In this document: positions 16,846-23,776 of the stretch, in pieces
Layout: every line of letters begins with the position of its first letter
Position numbering within the stretch: position 1 is the first letter of the stretch
From: Atopobiaceae bacterium
GTDB taxonomy: Bacteria; Actinomycetota; Coriobacteriia; Coriobacteriales; Atopobiaceae
Length of the DNA: 35,294 nucleotides
Assembly (NCBI GenBank): GCA_017545665.1
Contig: JAFWKQ010000027.1
Span: 1-35,294, forward strand
Reading direction: 5' to 3'
The notes under the pieces: generated by a model
Seen by the model: the letters and a program-made list of their open reading frames with translations, nothing else
What the model was told of the DNA's origin: nothing
The model's database searches: none
Position numbers and translations under genes: made by a program

Positions 16846-18075
16846 ATGAACTGCTTCAACGGCGCATACGCTTTCCAAGCTTTCCCCGCCCATCTCAAGG
16901 CCATGAAGAAGAAGATCGCTAAGCTGAGTGCCAAAGAAATGGACAGCACAGACAGGGATGCTTGGGTTGACTACTTCTGCTCGGAATACGAGATTGACCT
17001 CGTCGTCATGTATCCCGAATCAAAGGACATCGACGTCTCTGAGAAGACCGTGCAGGAATACAACACCTGGTATCACATCAGCAGGGACGAGCCAAAGTTC
17101 TTCGACCGGCCGGGCTACAAGGCAACATGCAAAGTCCCATTCTCTGGCGACCCAGGCCTCTTCGAGCTGCAACCGAACCCCCACACCATGGGTGCCTATG
17201 AAGTTGACCGCATCATAAAGCCGGGCAAGAACGGCATCGGCTATCTCGTGTTGTCATACGAGCTGTTGGAGAGGGATGCAAGTGCTGAAGGCATTGAGGC
17301 GCATTTCTCGCAAGAGATCGGCGCGATACACGCAGAGGTGGAGAAGGTCAACGCCGAGGCCCGCCGATTCAACGAGACGTTACGCGGCGAAGTCGAGAAG
17401 GCAATCGACGAGCGAATACGACAAGTTGATAAGTTTGCCAGGATACGTCAAGGCCTGAACATACCCCTTAACAGGGTTGAGGGAGCGCCGATGGCCCGCC
17501 CTGTTCCACTGCCCAAGAGAAAGCTGAGCTTTAGCAAGCCGGTGCCGAACGCGAAAGGCGAAGTAAGCTGTAGTATCACTGATGCAGACTACGAGGCCAT
17601 TAACGCAGTGATCAGCGACTGTGGGGCCCTCATGGAGCAGGCACCCTCTTCTTTCTCGAGCCTAGACGAGGAACAGTTGCGCGACTACCTGAGAGGAATG
17701 CTTGGGACGCATTACGACAACGTGACGGGAGAGACCTTCCGCAACAGGGGCAAGACAGACATCCATATCCCTTTTTGTGACCACGTAGCGTACATTGCCG
17801 AATGCAAGATATGGCATGGGAAGAAGGCGTTCTTATCGGCCATCGACCAGCTCTTCTCCTACACCACCTGGCGAGACACGAAGGTCAGCGTCATCATCTT
17901 CAACAAGGAGAACAAGAGCTTCGAGAATGTGCTGGAAAGCATTCAAGGCGCTCTCGATGAGCATGCCATTCGAGTCAGAAGCATTAAACAGGGGCAATGG
18001 TATTGCGAGATACAGAACGCCAAGGATGAACGCGTGATGCATGTGACCGTGCAGGCGTTCAACCTGCACGCTTAG
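16846..18075 (+). CDS. Putative PD-(D/E)XK nuclease-fold protein of the restriction operon
   Basis: 409 residues, ATG 16846 behind AGGAG, 7 nt after hsdR. The N-terminal half (to about 140) has FDRPGYKATCKVPFSGD and GIGYLVLSYELLE, of no family I know. Residues 145-205 are a charged, probably coiled-coil helix. The C-terminal part has GKTDIHIPF (Asp305), then AYIAECKIWHGKKAF (Glu319, Lys321) and AIDQLFSYTTWRDTKVSVIIF, a good match to a PD-(D/E)XK core: Asp, then Glu-X-Lys on the next strand, then a helix with Gln. I infer a DNA nuclease acting beside the Type I system. It is cytoplasmic, without signal or membrane segments. Confidence 0.75.
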   Translation: MNCFNGAYAFQAFPAHLKAMKKKIAKLSAKEMDSTDRDAWVDYFCSEYEIDLVVMYPESKDIDVSEKTVQEYNTWYHISRDEPKFFDRPGYKATCKVPFSGDPGLFELQPNPHTMGAYEVDRIIKPGKNGIGYLVLSYELLERDASAEGIEAHFSQEIGAIHAEVEKVNAEARRFNETLRGEVEKAIDERIRQVDKFARIRQGLNIPLNRVEGAPMARPVPLPKRKLSFSKPVPNAKGEVSCSITDADYEAINAVISDCGALMEQAPSSFSSLDEEQLRDYLRGMLGTHYDNVTGETFRNRGKTDIHIPFCDHVAYIAECKIWHGKKAFLSAIDQLFSYTTWRDTKVSVIIFNKENKSFENVLESIQGALDEHAIRVRSIKQGQWYCEIQNAKDERVMHVTVQAFNLHA

Positions 18076-18097
18076 GAAAGAGTCGAGGCACATCGCA

Positions 18098-18553
18098 ATG
18101 GACAAGGCACAGGAACTTTGCAGCATTATCGGCGAGATTTACGAACTCACTAACAGACTCGAGGCGATGTATCCGGGAAGGCACTTCACGCCAGACGGTC
18201 ATCTTGTAGGCAGCATCGGAGAGGTTCACGCAGCAGAGAGATACGGTCTAAAGCTATTCCGTGCCGATTGGAAGGCCCATGACGGTGAGGCGCCAGACGG
18301 ACGGCTCGTACAGATAAAAACGACACAACGGAAATCGGTCGGCATCAGCGAAAAGCCTGACTATCTCATAGTTCTGCATATTGATGAGAATGGCAGGTTG
18401 GAGGAGATCTACAATGGTCCTGGCGAACGAGTATGGAGCCTGTTCGAGGGCCGAAAACCACCCAAGAATGGGCAGTACCAGGTTTCGCTTTCGAAGCTCA
18501 AGGAATTCGACAAGGACATACTCCCAAACGATAAGATACCTGCTCTCATCTAG
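18098..18553 (+). CDS. DUF6998-like protein with a nuclease-like core
   Basis: 151 residues, ATG 18098 with GAGG upstream, 22 nt after the previous gene and last in the operon. The sequence HFTPDGHLVGSIGEVHAAERYGLKLF, then HDGEAPDGRLVQIKTTQRKSVGIS, resembles small proteins now called DUF6998. Glu42, an Asp in APDG and Gln-Ile-Lys are spaced like a minimal PD-(D/E)XK site, with Q-x-K replacing E-x-K as seen in some nucleases. A terminator follows. It is probably an accessory nuclease or sensor of the restriction island. The function is inferred from pattern and context only. Confidence 0.65.
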   Translation: MDKAQELCSIIGEIYELTNRLEAMYPGRHFTPDGHLVGSIGEVHAAERYGLKLFRADWKAHDGEAPDGRLVQIKTTQRKSVGISEKPDYLIVLHIDENGRLEEIYNGPGERVWSLFEGRKPPKNGQYQVSLSKLKEFDKDILPNDKIPALI

Positions 18554-18584
18554 GCAAACCAGCAACTTGTGACACGCTGCGACG

Positions 18585-18612
18585 ATGCCCGTACCGGTAA
18601 AGGTGCGGGCAT
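18585..18612 (+). terminator. Terminator of the restriction operon
   Basis: ATGCCCGTACC (18585-18595) pairs with GGTGCGGGCAT (18602-18612), 11 pairs with one G-T, around a 6-nt loop. It sits 31 nt after the last operon gene. The T-rich tail is weak (TTGTT). Confidence 0.75.
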
Positions 18613-18688
18613 TGTTCGTCTCTGCCCGCCTGAACTGACGAAAGGCAGGCAGGAACATGGACGGTGAGACCGATGGCGGCAGGAAGCC

Positions 18689-19195
18689 ATGCAGGGTGCA
18701 GAGAACCAGGCGCAACAGCAGGGCCAGGAGCAGCAGGAAACGCAGCAGCAGGGCCTGTCGCAGGTAGGCGGCGAGACTCCCGACTACGAGAAGCAGATCG
18801 CCGAGCGCGACGAGAAGATCGCGACGCTCGAAGCCCAGGTGGCCGAGGCGGCGAAGAACGCCGAGACCGCCGAGCAGCTTCGCGGCGAGATCGCGGAGCT
18901 CAAGGCCCAGGGCGAGAGCGACCGCATCGACTTCAAGCTGCAGCTCGCGGGCGTGCGCAGCGTGAAGGCGGCACGCGCCCTTCTCGCAGACCACGACAAC
19001 GACGCGGACAAGCTCAAGGAGGCCGAGCCCTGGCTCTTCGAGGCCACGGGCAAGCACGCCAAGGGCGGCAACGCCGGCTCCGACACGACCGGGCTCCCCA
19101 ACGCGGGCGCGGCCAGCGACGAGGGCAAGACGCTCAAGCACTGGCGCGAGATCGCGGGCCTCACCGACGATGACGACACCAAGAAGGAGGGCTAA
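18689..19195 (+). CDS. Phage head scaffolding protein
   Basis: 168 residues, very rich in Gln, Glu, Ala and Lys. A Gln-rich N-terminus leads into a long coiled coil (about 32-90, EKQIAERDEKIATLEAQVAEAA...), then a segment KLQLAGVRSVKAARALLADHDND typical of GP20/DUF4355-like scaffold proteins, and a flexible Gly/Asp-rich tail. Scaffolds guide capsid assembly. It ends 3 nt before the capsid start, the normal order, and looks intact although terminase, portal and capsid are broken. ATG 18689 follows AGGAAG. Confidence 0.8.
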   Translation: MQGAENQAQQQGQEQQETQQQGLSQVGGETPDYEKQIAERDEKIATLEAQVAEAAKNAETAEQLRGEIAELKAQGESDRIDFKLQLAGVRSVKAARALLADHDNDADKLKEAEPWLFEATGKHAKGGNAGSDTTGLPNAGAASDEGKTLKHWREIAGLTDDDDTKKEG

Positions 19196-19198
19196 GAG

Positions 19199-19420
19199 AT
19201 GCCTAACAGCATCGCATTCGCACGCAACTACACCTCAGTGATCGACGCTTCGAGCGTAAAGCAAACGCGCCTGTGGCGTGTTTGTAGCGAGAAGGCGGCG
19301 CAGCCGCTCGTATTTAATGGCAGCTGAATGTACCAGAGGGCGTCCGTCTCGGGCGTGCTCAACTCCGGCCGCAGCATGGTGTGGGCCGGACACAACGCAA
19401 AGGATGTCTCACGTGCGTAG
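19199..19420 (+). pseudogene. Phage major capsid protein, N-terminal remnant interrupted by an 81-nt insertion
   Basis: ATG 19199 follows the scaffold gene by 3 nt. The first 16 residues (MPNSIAFARNYTSVID) are a typical capsid start. They are followed by a foreign 27-codon stretch ending in TGA (19247-19327). At 19328 the capsid resumes in the same frame with MYQRASVSGVLNSGR...GHNAKDV, the expected next segment (compare 'YKRASVSxxLNS...GKNAKEI' in related capsids). It then ends at 19420, where the control region of the next gene begins. So the gene was hit twice: an in-frame insertion and a deletion of at least 200 codons. Confidence 0.8.
19247..19314 (+). repeat. Structured repeat element, copy A (inside capsid gene)
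   Basis: Starts GCTTCGAGCGTAAAG. Hairpin 1: 19262-19271 with 19275-19284 (10 pairs, one G-T, loop TGT). Then TAG, then hairpin 2: CGAG (19288-19291), an AAGG bulge, CGGC, loop GCA, GCCG, CTCG (19307-19310), then TATT. Copy B at 24533-24609 (minus) has the same layout with compensating changes. Also, GAGCG near the 5' end can pair with CGCTC at the 3' end, which competes with the base of hairpin 2. The inserted DNA extends to about 19327 and keeps the host frame but contains a stop. Confidence 0.7.
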
Positions 19421-19443
19421 TAAAATATGATGCAAGTGAGACA
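19405..19443 (+). promoter_or_regulatory. Inverted-repeat operator around a -10 box, upstream of the AlbA_2 gene
   Basis: TGTCTCAC (19405-19412) and its exact complement GTGAGACA (19436-19443) flank a 23-nt AT-rich spacer containing TATGAT (19426-19431). The right arm lies 18 nt before the GTG start. The following protein has a C-terminal winged-helix-like region, so autoregulation is plausible. Confidence 0.55.
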
Positions 19444-19461
19444 CGTCGGACGGAGGAATGC

Positions 19462-20961
19462 GTGTTCGACCTCGACGAGCTCAAAACATACAAGGAGGGC
19501 AACCGCCTTGAGGCGAAGAAGGCGCTCGGTCGTGACGGGCAGGGCGAGCTCCCGCGCAGCGTGTGGGAGACGGTCTCGGCCTTCGCAAACACGGCCGGAG
19601 GCGTGATCGTCCTTGGCGTTTCCGAGCGCAAGGAGGACGGCAGCTTCGTCGTGCACGGCATCCCCAGGGCTGGCAAGGTGCTCGACGACTTCTGGAACGC
19701 GGCGCTCTCCGAGGACAAGCTCTCCGCGCGGTTCATGAGAGACTCCGACGCCACCGTGGAGACCGTGGACGGCAAGGACATCGTGGTCATACGCGTGCCG
19801 TGGGTCGACCGCTACACGCGGCCCGTCTACATCGACAACAACCTTTTCGGCGGCACCTTTCGGCGCACGCACACGGGCGACCACCAGTGCAAGCGCGAGG
19901 AGGTGCTCTCGATGCTGCGCGACTCGGACACGTCGAGCCAGGACAGCAAGGTCATCGAGCGCGCCCGCATGGAGGACCTCGACTGGGGCACGGTCGAGCG
20001 GTACCGCAACCTGTTCCGGCAGACGCGGGACGGCAGCGAGTGGAACAGCTATGACGACGATGCGTTCCTCAAGGCGCTGGGCGCGTCGGGCGTGGGCGAT
20101 GACGGAAAGGTGCACCCTACGGGCGCTGGGCTCCTCATGTTCGGCAAGGACCGCTGGATCACCGACGAGTTCCCGCACTACTTCCTGGACTACCGGCAGG
20201 AGGCCGGCGCAATAGAGCGCTGGGCCGACCGCTTCACGAGCCAGCCGGGAGACTGGTCGGGCAACGTGTACGACTTCTACTACCGGGTCTACAACAAGCT
20301 CAAGGCGGCCCTCAAGGTGCCCTTCGCCCTGGACGCGGACATGCTGCGCGTTGACGACACGCCCGCGCACAAGGCGCTGCGCGAGGCCATCGCCAACTGC
20401 CTGACGAACGCGAACTACTACGACAGGCGCGGTATCGTGTGCGTGTGGGGCGACGACGCCATAACCATCGCCAACCCCGGCGACTTCCGCATGCCCATCG
20501 AGGAGGCCAGAAAGCCCGGCTCCTCCGATCCGCGCAACGAGACGATGCTCAAGATCTTCTCGTTCGTCAACATCGGAGAACGCGCAGGCAGCGGCATGGG
20601 CACCATCGAGGGCGGCTGGACAGCAGCCGGCTACCCCGCACCAAGCTACGACGTGGCCTACGGCCCCGACCGCACGACGCTCACGCTGCCGCTCGTCTCC
20701 GCCGATTCGACTGGCGAACGAACGGGAAAAGCGGCCGACAGGCAATTGATCGCAAACGAGCAAGCTGCTTTCAATCTAGCAGTGGAAACCGGTAGGATCA
20801 CGACGCGAGGCGCTGCCGAGGCGACCGGCTTGAGCAGGCAAGCGGCATCGGCGCTGCTCAAGAGGCTCGCGGACCGTGGGCTTCTAACTTGGCACGGCAA
20901 ATCGCCTAAAGACCCACGGCAATACTACACCGCCTCTACTGACAAGCAGAGTTTGCAGTAG
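19462..20961 (+). CDS. AlbA_2 (Schlafen-like) DNA-binding / ATPase-fold regulator
   Basis: 499 residues. N-terminal AlbA_2 domain (about 1-125): EGNRLEAKKALG...SVWETVSAFANTAGGVIVLGVSE, the usual signature. A middle helical part is followed by an HATPase_c_4-like domain (ALREAIANCLTNANYYDRRGIVCVW...NPGDFRMPIEEARKPG...GERAGSGMGTI), with Asn of the N-box and a G-box. The C-terminus (about 430-490) has a helix-turn-helix, TTRGAAEATGLSRQAASALLKRLADRG. Such proteins are usually transcription regulators, sometimes linked to mobile elements or stress. The start is GTG 19462, 5 nt after GGAGG. A partial duplicate follows at 21158-22254. Confidence 0.85.
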   Translation: MFDLDELKTYKEGNRLEAKKALGRDGQGELPRSVWETVSAFANTAGGVIVLGVSERKEDGSFVVHGIPRAGKVLDDFWNAALSEDKLSARFMRDSDATVETVDGKDIVVIRVPWVDRYTRPVYIDNNLFGGTFRRTHTGDHQCKREEVLSMLRDSDTSSQDSKVIERARMEDLDWGTVERYRNLFRQTRDGSEWNSYDDDAFLKALGASGVGDDGKVHPTGAGLLMFGKDRWITDEFPHYFLDYRQEAGAIERWADRFTSQPGDWSGNVYDFYYRVYNKLKAALKVPFALDADMLRVDDTPAHKALREAIANCLTNANYYDRRGIVCVWGDDAITIANPGDFRMPIEEARKPGSSDPRNETMLKIFSFVNIGERAGSGMGTIEGGWTAAGYPAPSYDVAYGPDRTTLTLPLVSADSTGERTGKAADRQLIANEQAAFNLAVETGRITTRGAAEATGLSRQAASALLKRLADRGLLTWHGKSPKDPRQYYTASTDKQSLQ

Positions 20962-21027
20962 GCTTTACAGTGGCTTTGCAGTAAATTGCGCGGCTGTATG
21001 ACATGAACGGGAGTGCGACTTGCCGCC

Positions 21028-21126
21028 TTACCCAAGTGTGCCCGCAATGCCGACGAAGCCCATCATCACGACGAGGACGACGAGGATGACCACAACGCGG
21101 GATGCCAGGACGCGGCGCTTGCTCAT
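21028..21126 (-). CDS. Possible 32-residue hydrophobic peptide
   Basis: A short minus-strand frame: basic start MSKRRVLASR, then one hydrophobic helix (VVVILVVLVVMMGFVGIAG), ending in TLG. It occupies the unique DNA between the AlbA_2 gene and its duplicate. The composition looks like a single-span membrane peptide or the start of a truncated membrane protein. The ribosome site is poor. It may be a relic. Confidence 0.25.
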   Translation of the reverse strand: MSKRRVLASRVVVILVVLVVMMGFVGIAGTLG

Positions 21127-21157
21127 TCGCTCGCTGGCGCGGGAGAACGCGAAGGAG

Positions 21158-22254
21158 AGCGGGGCCTTCCGACGCACGCACACCGGCGACCACCAGTGCA
21201 AGCGCGAGGAGGTGCTCTCGATGCTGCGCGACTCGGACACGTCCAGCCAGGACGCGGCCATCGCCGAGAACGGGCGGCTCGAGTTCATCAACCGCGAGAC
21301 GGTGTACAGGTACCGCATGCGCTTCGACCAGCGCAACGAGAACCACGTGTGGAGCAGCGCAGACGACGACGCCTTCCTCACCAACATAGGCGCCCTTCGC
21401 GCGGACGAGAACGGCGTCCTCAAGCCCACGCGCGCGGGCCTGCTCATGTTCGGCGAGGACCGCTGGATCACCTACGAGTTCCCGCACTACTTCCTGGACT
21501 ACCGCCAAGAGACGGGCCACGACACGCGCTGGGAGGACCGCTTCACTAGCCAGCCGGGCGACTGGACCGGCAACGTCTACGACTTCTACTTCCGTGTGTA
21601 CAACAAGCTCAAGGCGGCACTCAGGGTGCCGTTCCGCCTGGACGGCGTGGACCGCGTGGACGACACTCCCGCACACGAGGCGCTGCGCGAGGCCATCGTG
21701 AATGCGCTTACCAACGCCAACTGGTTCGACCGTCGCGGCGTGGTGTGCGTGTGGAACGACGAGGCCATCACCATCGCCAACCCCGGCGACTTCCGCATGC
21801 CCGTAGAGGAGGCGCGCAAGCCCGGCAGCACCGACCCGCGCAACGAGGCCATGATGCGCATGTTCTCGATGGTGGAGATCGGCGAGCGCGCGGGCAGCGG
21901 CATGGACAAGATCTTCGGCGGCTGGGAGTGGGCCGGGTACGGTGAGCCAGGCTACGACGTGGCCTACGGCCCCGACCGCACGACGCTTACGCTGCCGCCG
22001 ATTCGACCGGCGTTTCGACCGCCGAAGGGCGGCCGAAAGCGGCCGAAAGCGGCCGAAACGGGCTTTCGGGGGCCAAGGCCGACATTGTGGCCGCACTCGT
22101 GGCAGCGGAGGGACCCGTATCCTCCGCCGAGATTGCGATGTCAATTGGTCTGGGAAAGACGAGGACCAACGAGCTCATCGGAGAGCTCATCGACTCGGGG
22201 CATGTCATCGCCGAGGGCGCTACGAGATCGCGGCGCTACCGCTTGGCCGAATAG
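21158..22254 (+). pseudogene. Decayed second copy of the AlbA_2/ATPase-type regulator
   Basis: From about 21158 the DNA is a close copy of the gene at 19462-20961, beginning at the equivalent of about 19848 and nearly identical for the first 90 bp. The AlbA_2 domain start is missing. The ATPase-like part (ALREAIVNALTNANWFDRRGVVCVW) is preserved. Near 21996-22000 it lacks 10 bases present in the paralogue (between two CCG triplets), which shifts the frame. The sequence beyond, in the new frame, is a coherent C-terminus with a winged helix (SSAEIAMSIGLGKTRTNELIGELIDSG) to the stop at 22254. The C-terminal domains of the two copies differ, so the ancestor was not a simple recent tandem copy throughout. 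Confidence 0.8.
22031..22060. repeat. Three tandem 10-bp units (GGCCGAAAGC)
   Basis: GGCCGAAAGC, GGCCGAAAGC and GGCCGAAACG follow one another in the linker of the AlbA_2 duplicate. Ten is not a multiple of three, so gain or loss of a unit shifts the frame of everything downstream. Confidence 0.8.
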
Positions 22255-22279
22255 GCCCTGACGGAGAGGAGGCAGTCGC

Positions 22280-22561
22280 GTGAGGAGGGTCCTTCTGGGC
22301 ATGCTTGCCTTCCTCGTGGCGTTCGGCGTGTTTGCGGGCATCCAGGCGGCGTGCTCGACGCGCGTGCTGCCGTTCGACCCCGCTTCCTATGTGCCCGAGC
22401 AGTTCTCCGAGGCCGTGTACGCCATCCCCGAGACCGACTTCGAGCGGTACGACTGGACGCCGTACGCACCCGACGAGCTGCTCCTGATGCTGATCCTACT
22501 GCCGCTCATACCGATCTTCGAGCTCTACGACGATGTGCGTAGGGCATACGAGGACAGGTAA
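22280..22561 (+). CDS. Small two-span membrane protein
   Basis: 93 residues from GTG 22280 behind a strong GGAGAGGAGG. There is a hydrophobic N-terminal segment (5-22, LLGMLAFLVAFGVFAGIQ), an external acidic/aromatic loop with PASYVPEQFSEAVYAIPETDFERYDWTPYAPDE, and a second helix (about 67-81, LLLMLILLPLIPIFELY), then a charged end. I do not recognise a family. It begins 25 nt after the AlbA_2 duplicate. Confidence 0.65.
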   Translation: MRRVLLGMLAFLVAFGVFAGIQAACSTRVLPFDPASYVPEQFSEAVYAIPETDFERYDWTPYAPDELLLMLILLPLIPIFELYDDVRRAYEDR

Positions 22562-22575
22562 CGCGGAAGGCCGGT

Positions 22576-22965
22576 TCAGCGGACCTGGGCCACGCCGAGC
22601 CGCTCGCGAGCCTCGCGCATCTGCTCCGCCTCCGCCTGGCTGAACTCGAACTCGGCCTCACTCCAGTCCCACATGGCCTGCAGGAGCGGCCTGAAGCTCT
22701 CGCCCCGGCGCGTCAGCCGGTACTCGACGCGCGGGGGCACCTCCTGGTAGTCCACGCGCTCCAGGAAGTCGTCTGCCACGAGCTCCTTGAGCTGGCGCGA
22801 CAGCGTTGACTCCGACACGCCCCGCAGGCACCTGCGCAGCTCGCCGAAGTGCCGCACGTCCTCGAGCGCAACGTAGAACAGGATTTCTATCTTCCACTTC
22901 CCGCCGACCACGCGCTGAAGAGATGAGATGGCTGGGCACCAGCTGACATTTCGACGTTCACCCAT
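22576..22965 (-). CDS. HxlR-family transcription regulator
   Basis: 129 residues, the usual HxlR size. CPAISSLQRVVGGKWKIEILFYV is the family's N-terminal helix with Cys and Gly-Lys-Trp; then RHFGELRRCLRGVSESTLSRQLKELVADDFLERVDYQEVPPRVEYRLTRRGESFRPLL, the winged helix and wing. The single Cys (residue 10) is at the redox/electrophile-sensing position of several HxlR proteins. ATG 22965 follows AAGGAG; the longer upstream frame has no site. It is divergent from the FrnE-like gene and probably controls it in response to thiol-reactive compounds. Confidence 0.92.
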   Translation of the reverse strand: MGERRNVSWCPAISSLQRVVGGKWKIEILFYVALEDVRHFGELRRCLRGVSESTLSRQLKELVADDFLERVDYQEVPPRVEYRLTRRGESFRPLLQAMWDWSEAEFEFSQAEAEQMREARERLGVAQVR

Positions 22966-23089
22966 GGCGCGCTCCTTGATGTAGGTTGCAGTACTCCAAA
23001 TAATGTCAGTACTTCTCAACTCGAACCGATAGGCAGACAGTATACCCGAAAGCAAAACGGCGCAACCAACCGTGAGCGAGGAGGAAAAC

Positions 23090-23776
23090 ATGAAGGTCAC
23101 CTACTGGTCGGATTACGCGTGCCCGTACTGCTACATCGGAGAGACGCGGCTCGGGAAGGCCATCGTCTCCCTCGGGCTCGAGGGCGAGGTGGAGGTGGAG
23201 ATGCGGGCGTTCGAGCTGAACCCGGACGCGCCCTATGAGGTGGCCGGGCCCACGCTCGACCGCTTCGCCGCCAAGTACGGCCTTTCCAAGGAGGAGGCTG
23301 CGGAGCGCATCGAGGGCATCAGCCGGATGGGCCGCGGCGAGGGCATCGAGTTCAACTACGCCACCACATTGAACACCAACATGCTCGACGCGCACCGCCT
23401 GACCAAGCTGGCGCACAGCCTGGGCAACACGCGCTTCGAGGGGCTGTGCTACGAGGCGTACTTTGTTAAGAACGAGGTCATGGCTGACCACGGGGTGCTG
23501 CGCAAGCTAGCCGCCGAGGCGGGGCTTCCCGAGACCGACGTGGAGCGTGTGCTGGCGTCGGACGAGTACGAGGATGAGGTGCGCGCCGACGAGCGCGACG
23601 CCTACGCGATGGGCGTGCACGCCGTGCCGTTCTTCGTCGTGGACGGCAAGTACGCGATATCGGGCTGCTATCCGACCGAGGAGATGGCGCGCGTGCTCGA
23701 GAGGGCGCACGGCGAGTCGCTGGCGGAAGGCGCCGCGCAGGGCATGGCATGCGGCCCGGAAGGATGCTCGTTCTGA
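23090..23776 (+). CDS. DsbA-family oxidoreductase (FrnE-like)
   Basis: 228 residues. The N-terminus KVTYWSDYACPYCYIGETRL carries the thioredoxin-fold CPYC active site (residues 11-14) near the start and no signal peptide, so it is cytoplasmic as FrnE proteins are. The helical insert has DAHRLTKLAHSLG; the C-terminal fold has GVHAVPFFVVDGKYAISGCYPTE with the cis-Pro (VPFFV). The end adds a Cys pair (MACGPEGCSF) that may take part in redox or metal binding. ATG 23090 follows GAGGAGG. It overlaps the following MBL gene by one base, so the two are translated together, under a divergent HxlR gene. Confidence 0.9.
   Translation: MKVTYWSDYACPYCYIGETRLGKAIVSLGLEGEVEVEMRAFELNPDAPYEVAGPTLDRFAAKYGLSKEEAAERIEGISRMGRGEGIEFNYATTLNTNMLDAHRLTKLAHSLGNTRFEGLCYEAYFVKNEVMADHGVLRKLAAEAGLPETDVERVLASDEYEDEVRADERDAYAMGVHAVPFFVVDGKYAISGCYPTEEMARVLERAHGESLAEGAAQGMACGPEGCSF

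Noticed and set aside
14175..16949. 924-codon open frame antisense to hsdR
   Set aside because: It mirrors the codon pattern of the HsdR gene in high-GC DNA, is Val/Leu/Arg/His-rich without motifs, and the sense strand has clear HsdR motifs.
19228..20763. 511-codon antisense frame over the AlbA_2 gene
   Set aside because: Shadow frame of high-GC coding DNA; composition is Val/Ala/Arg/His-rich and no family is recognisable.
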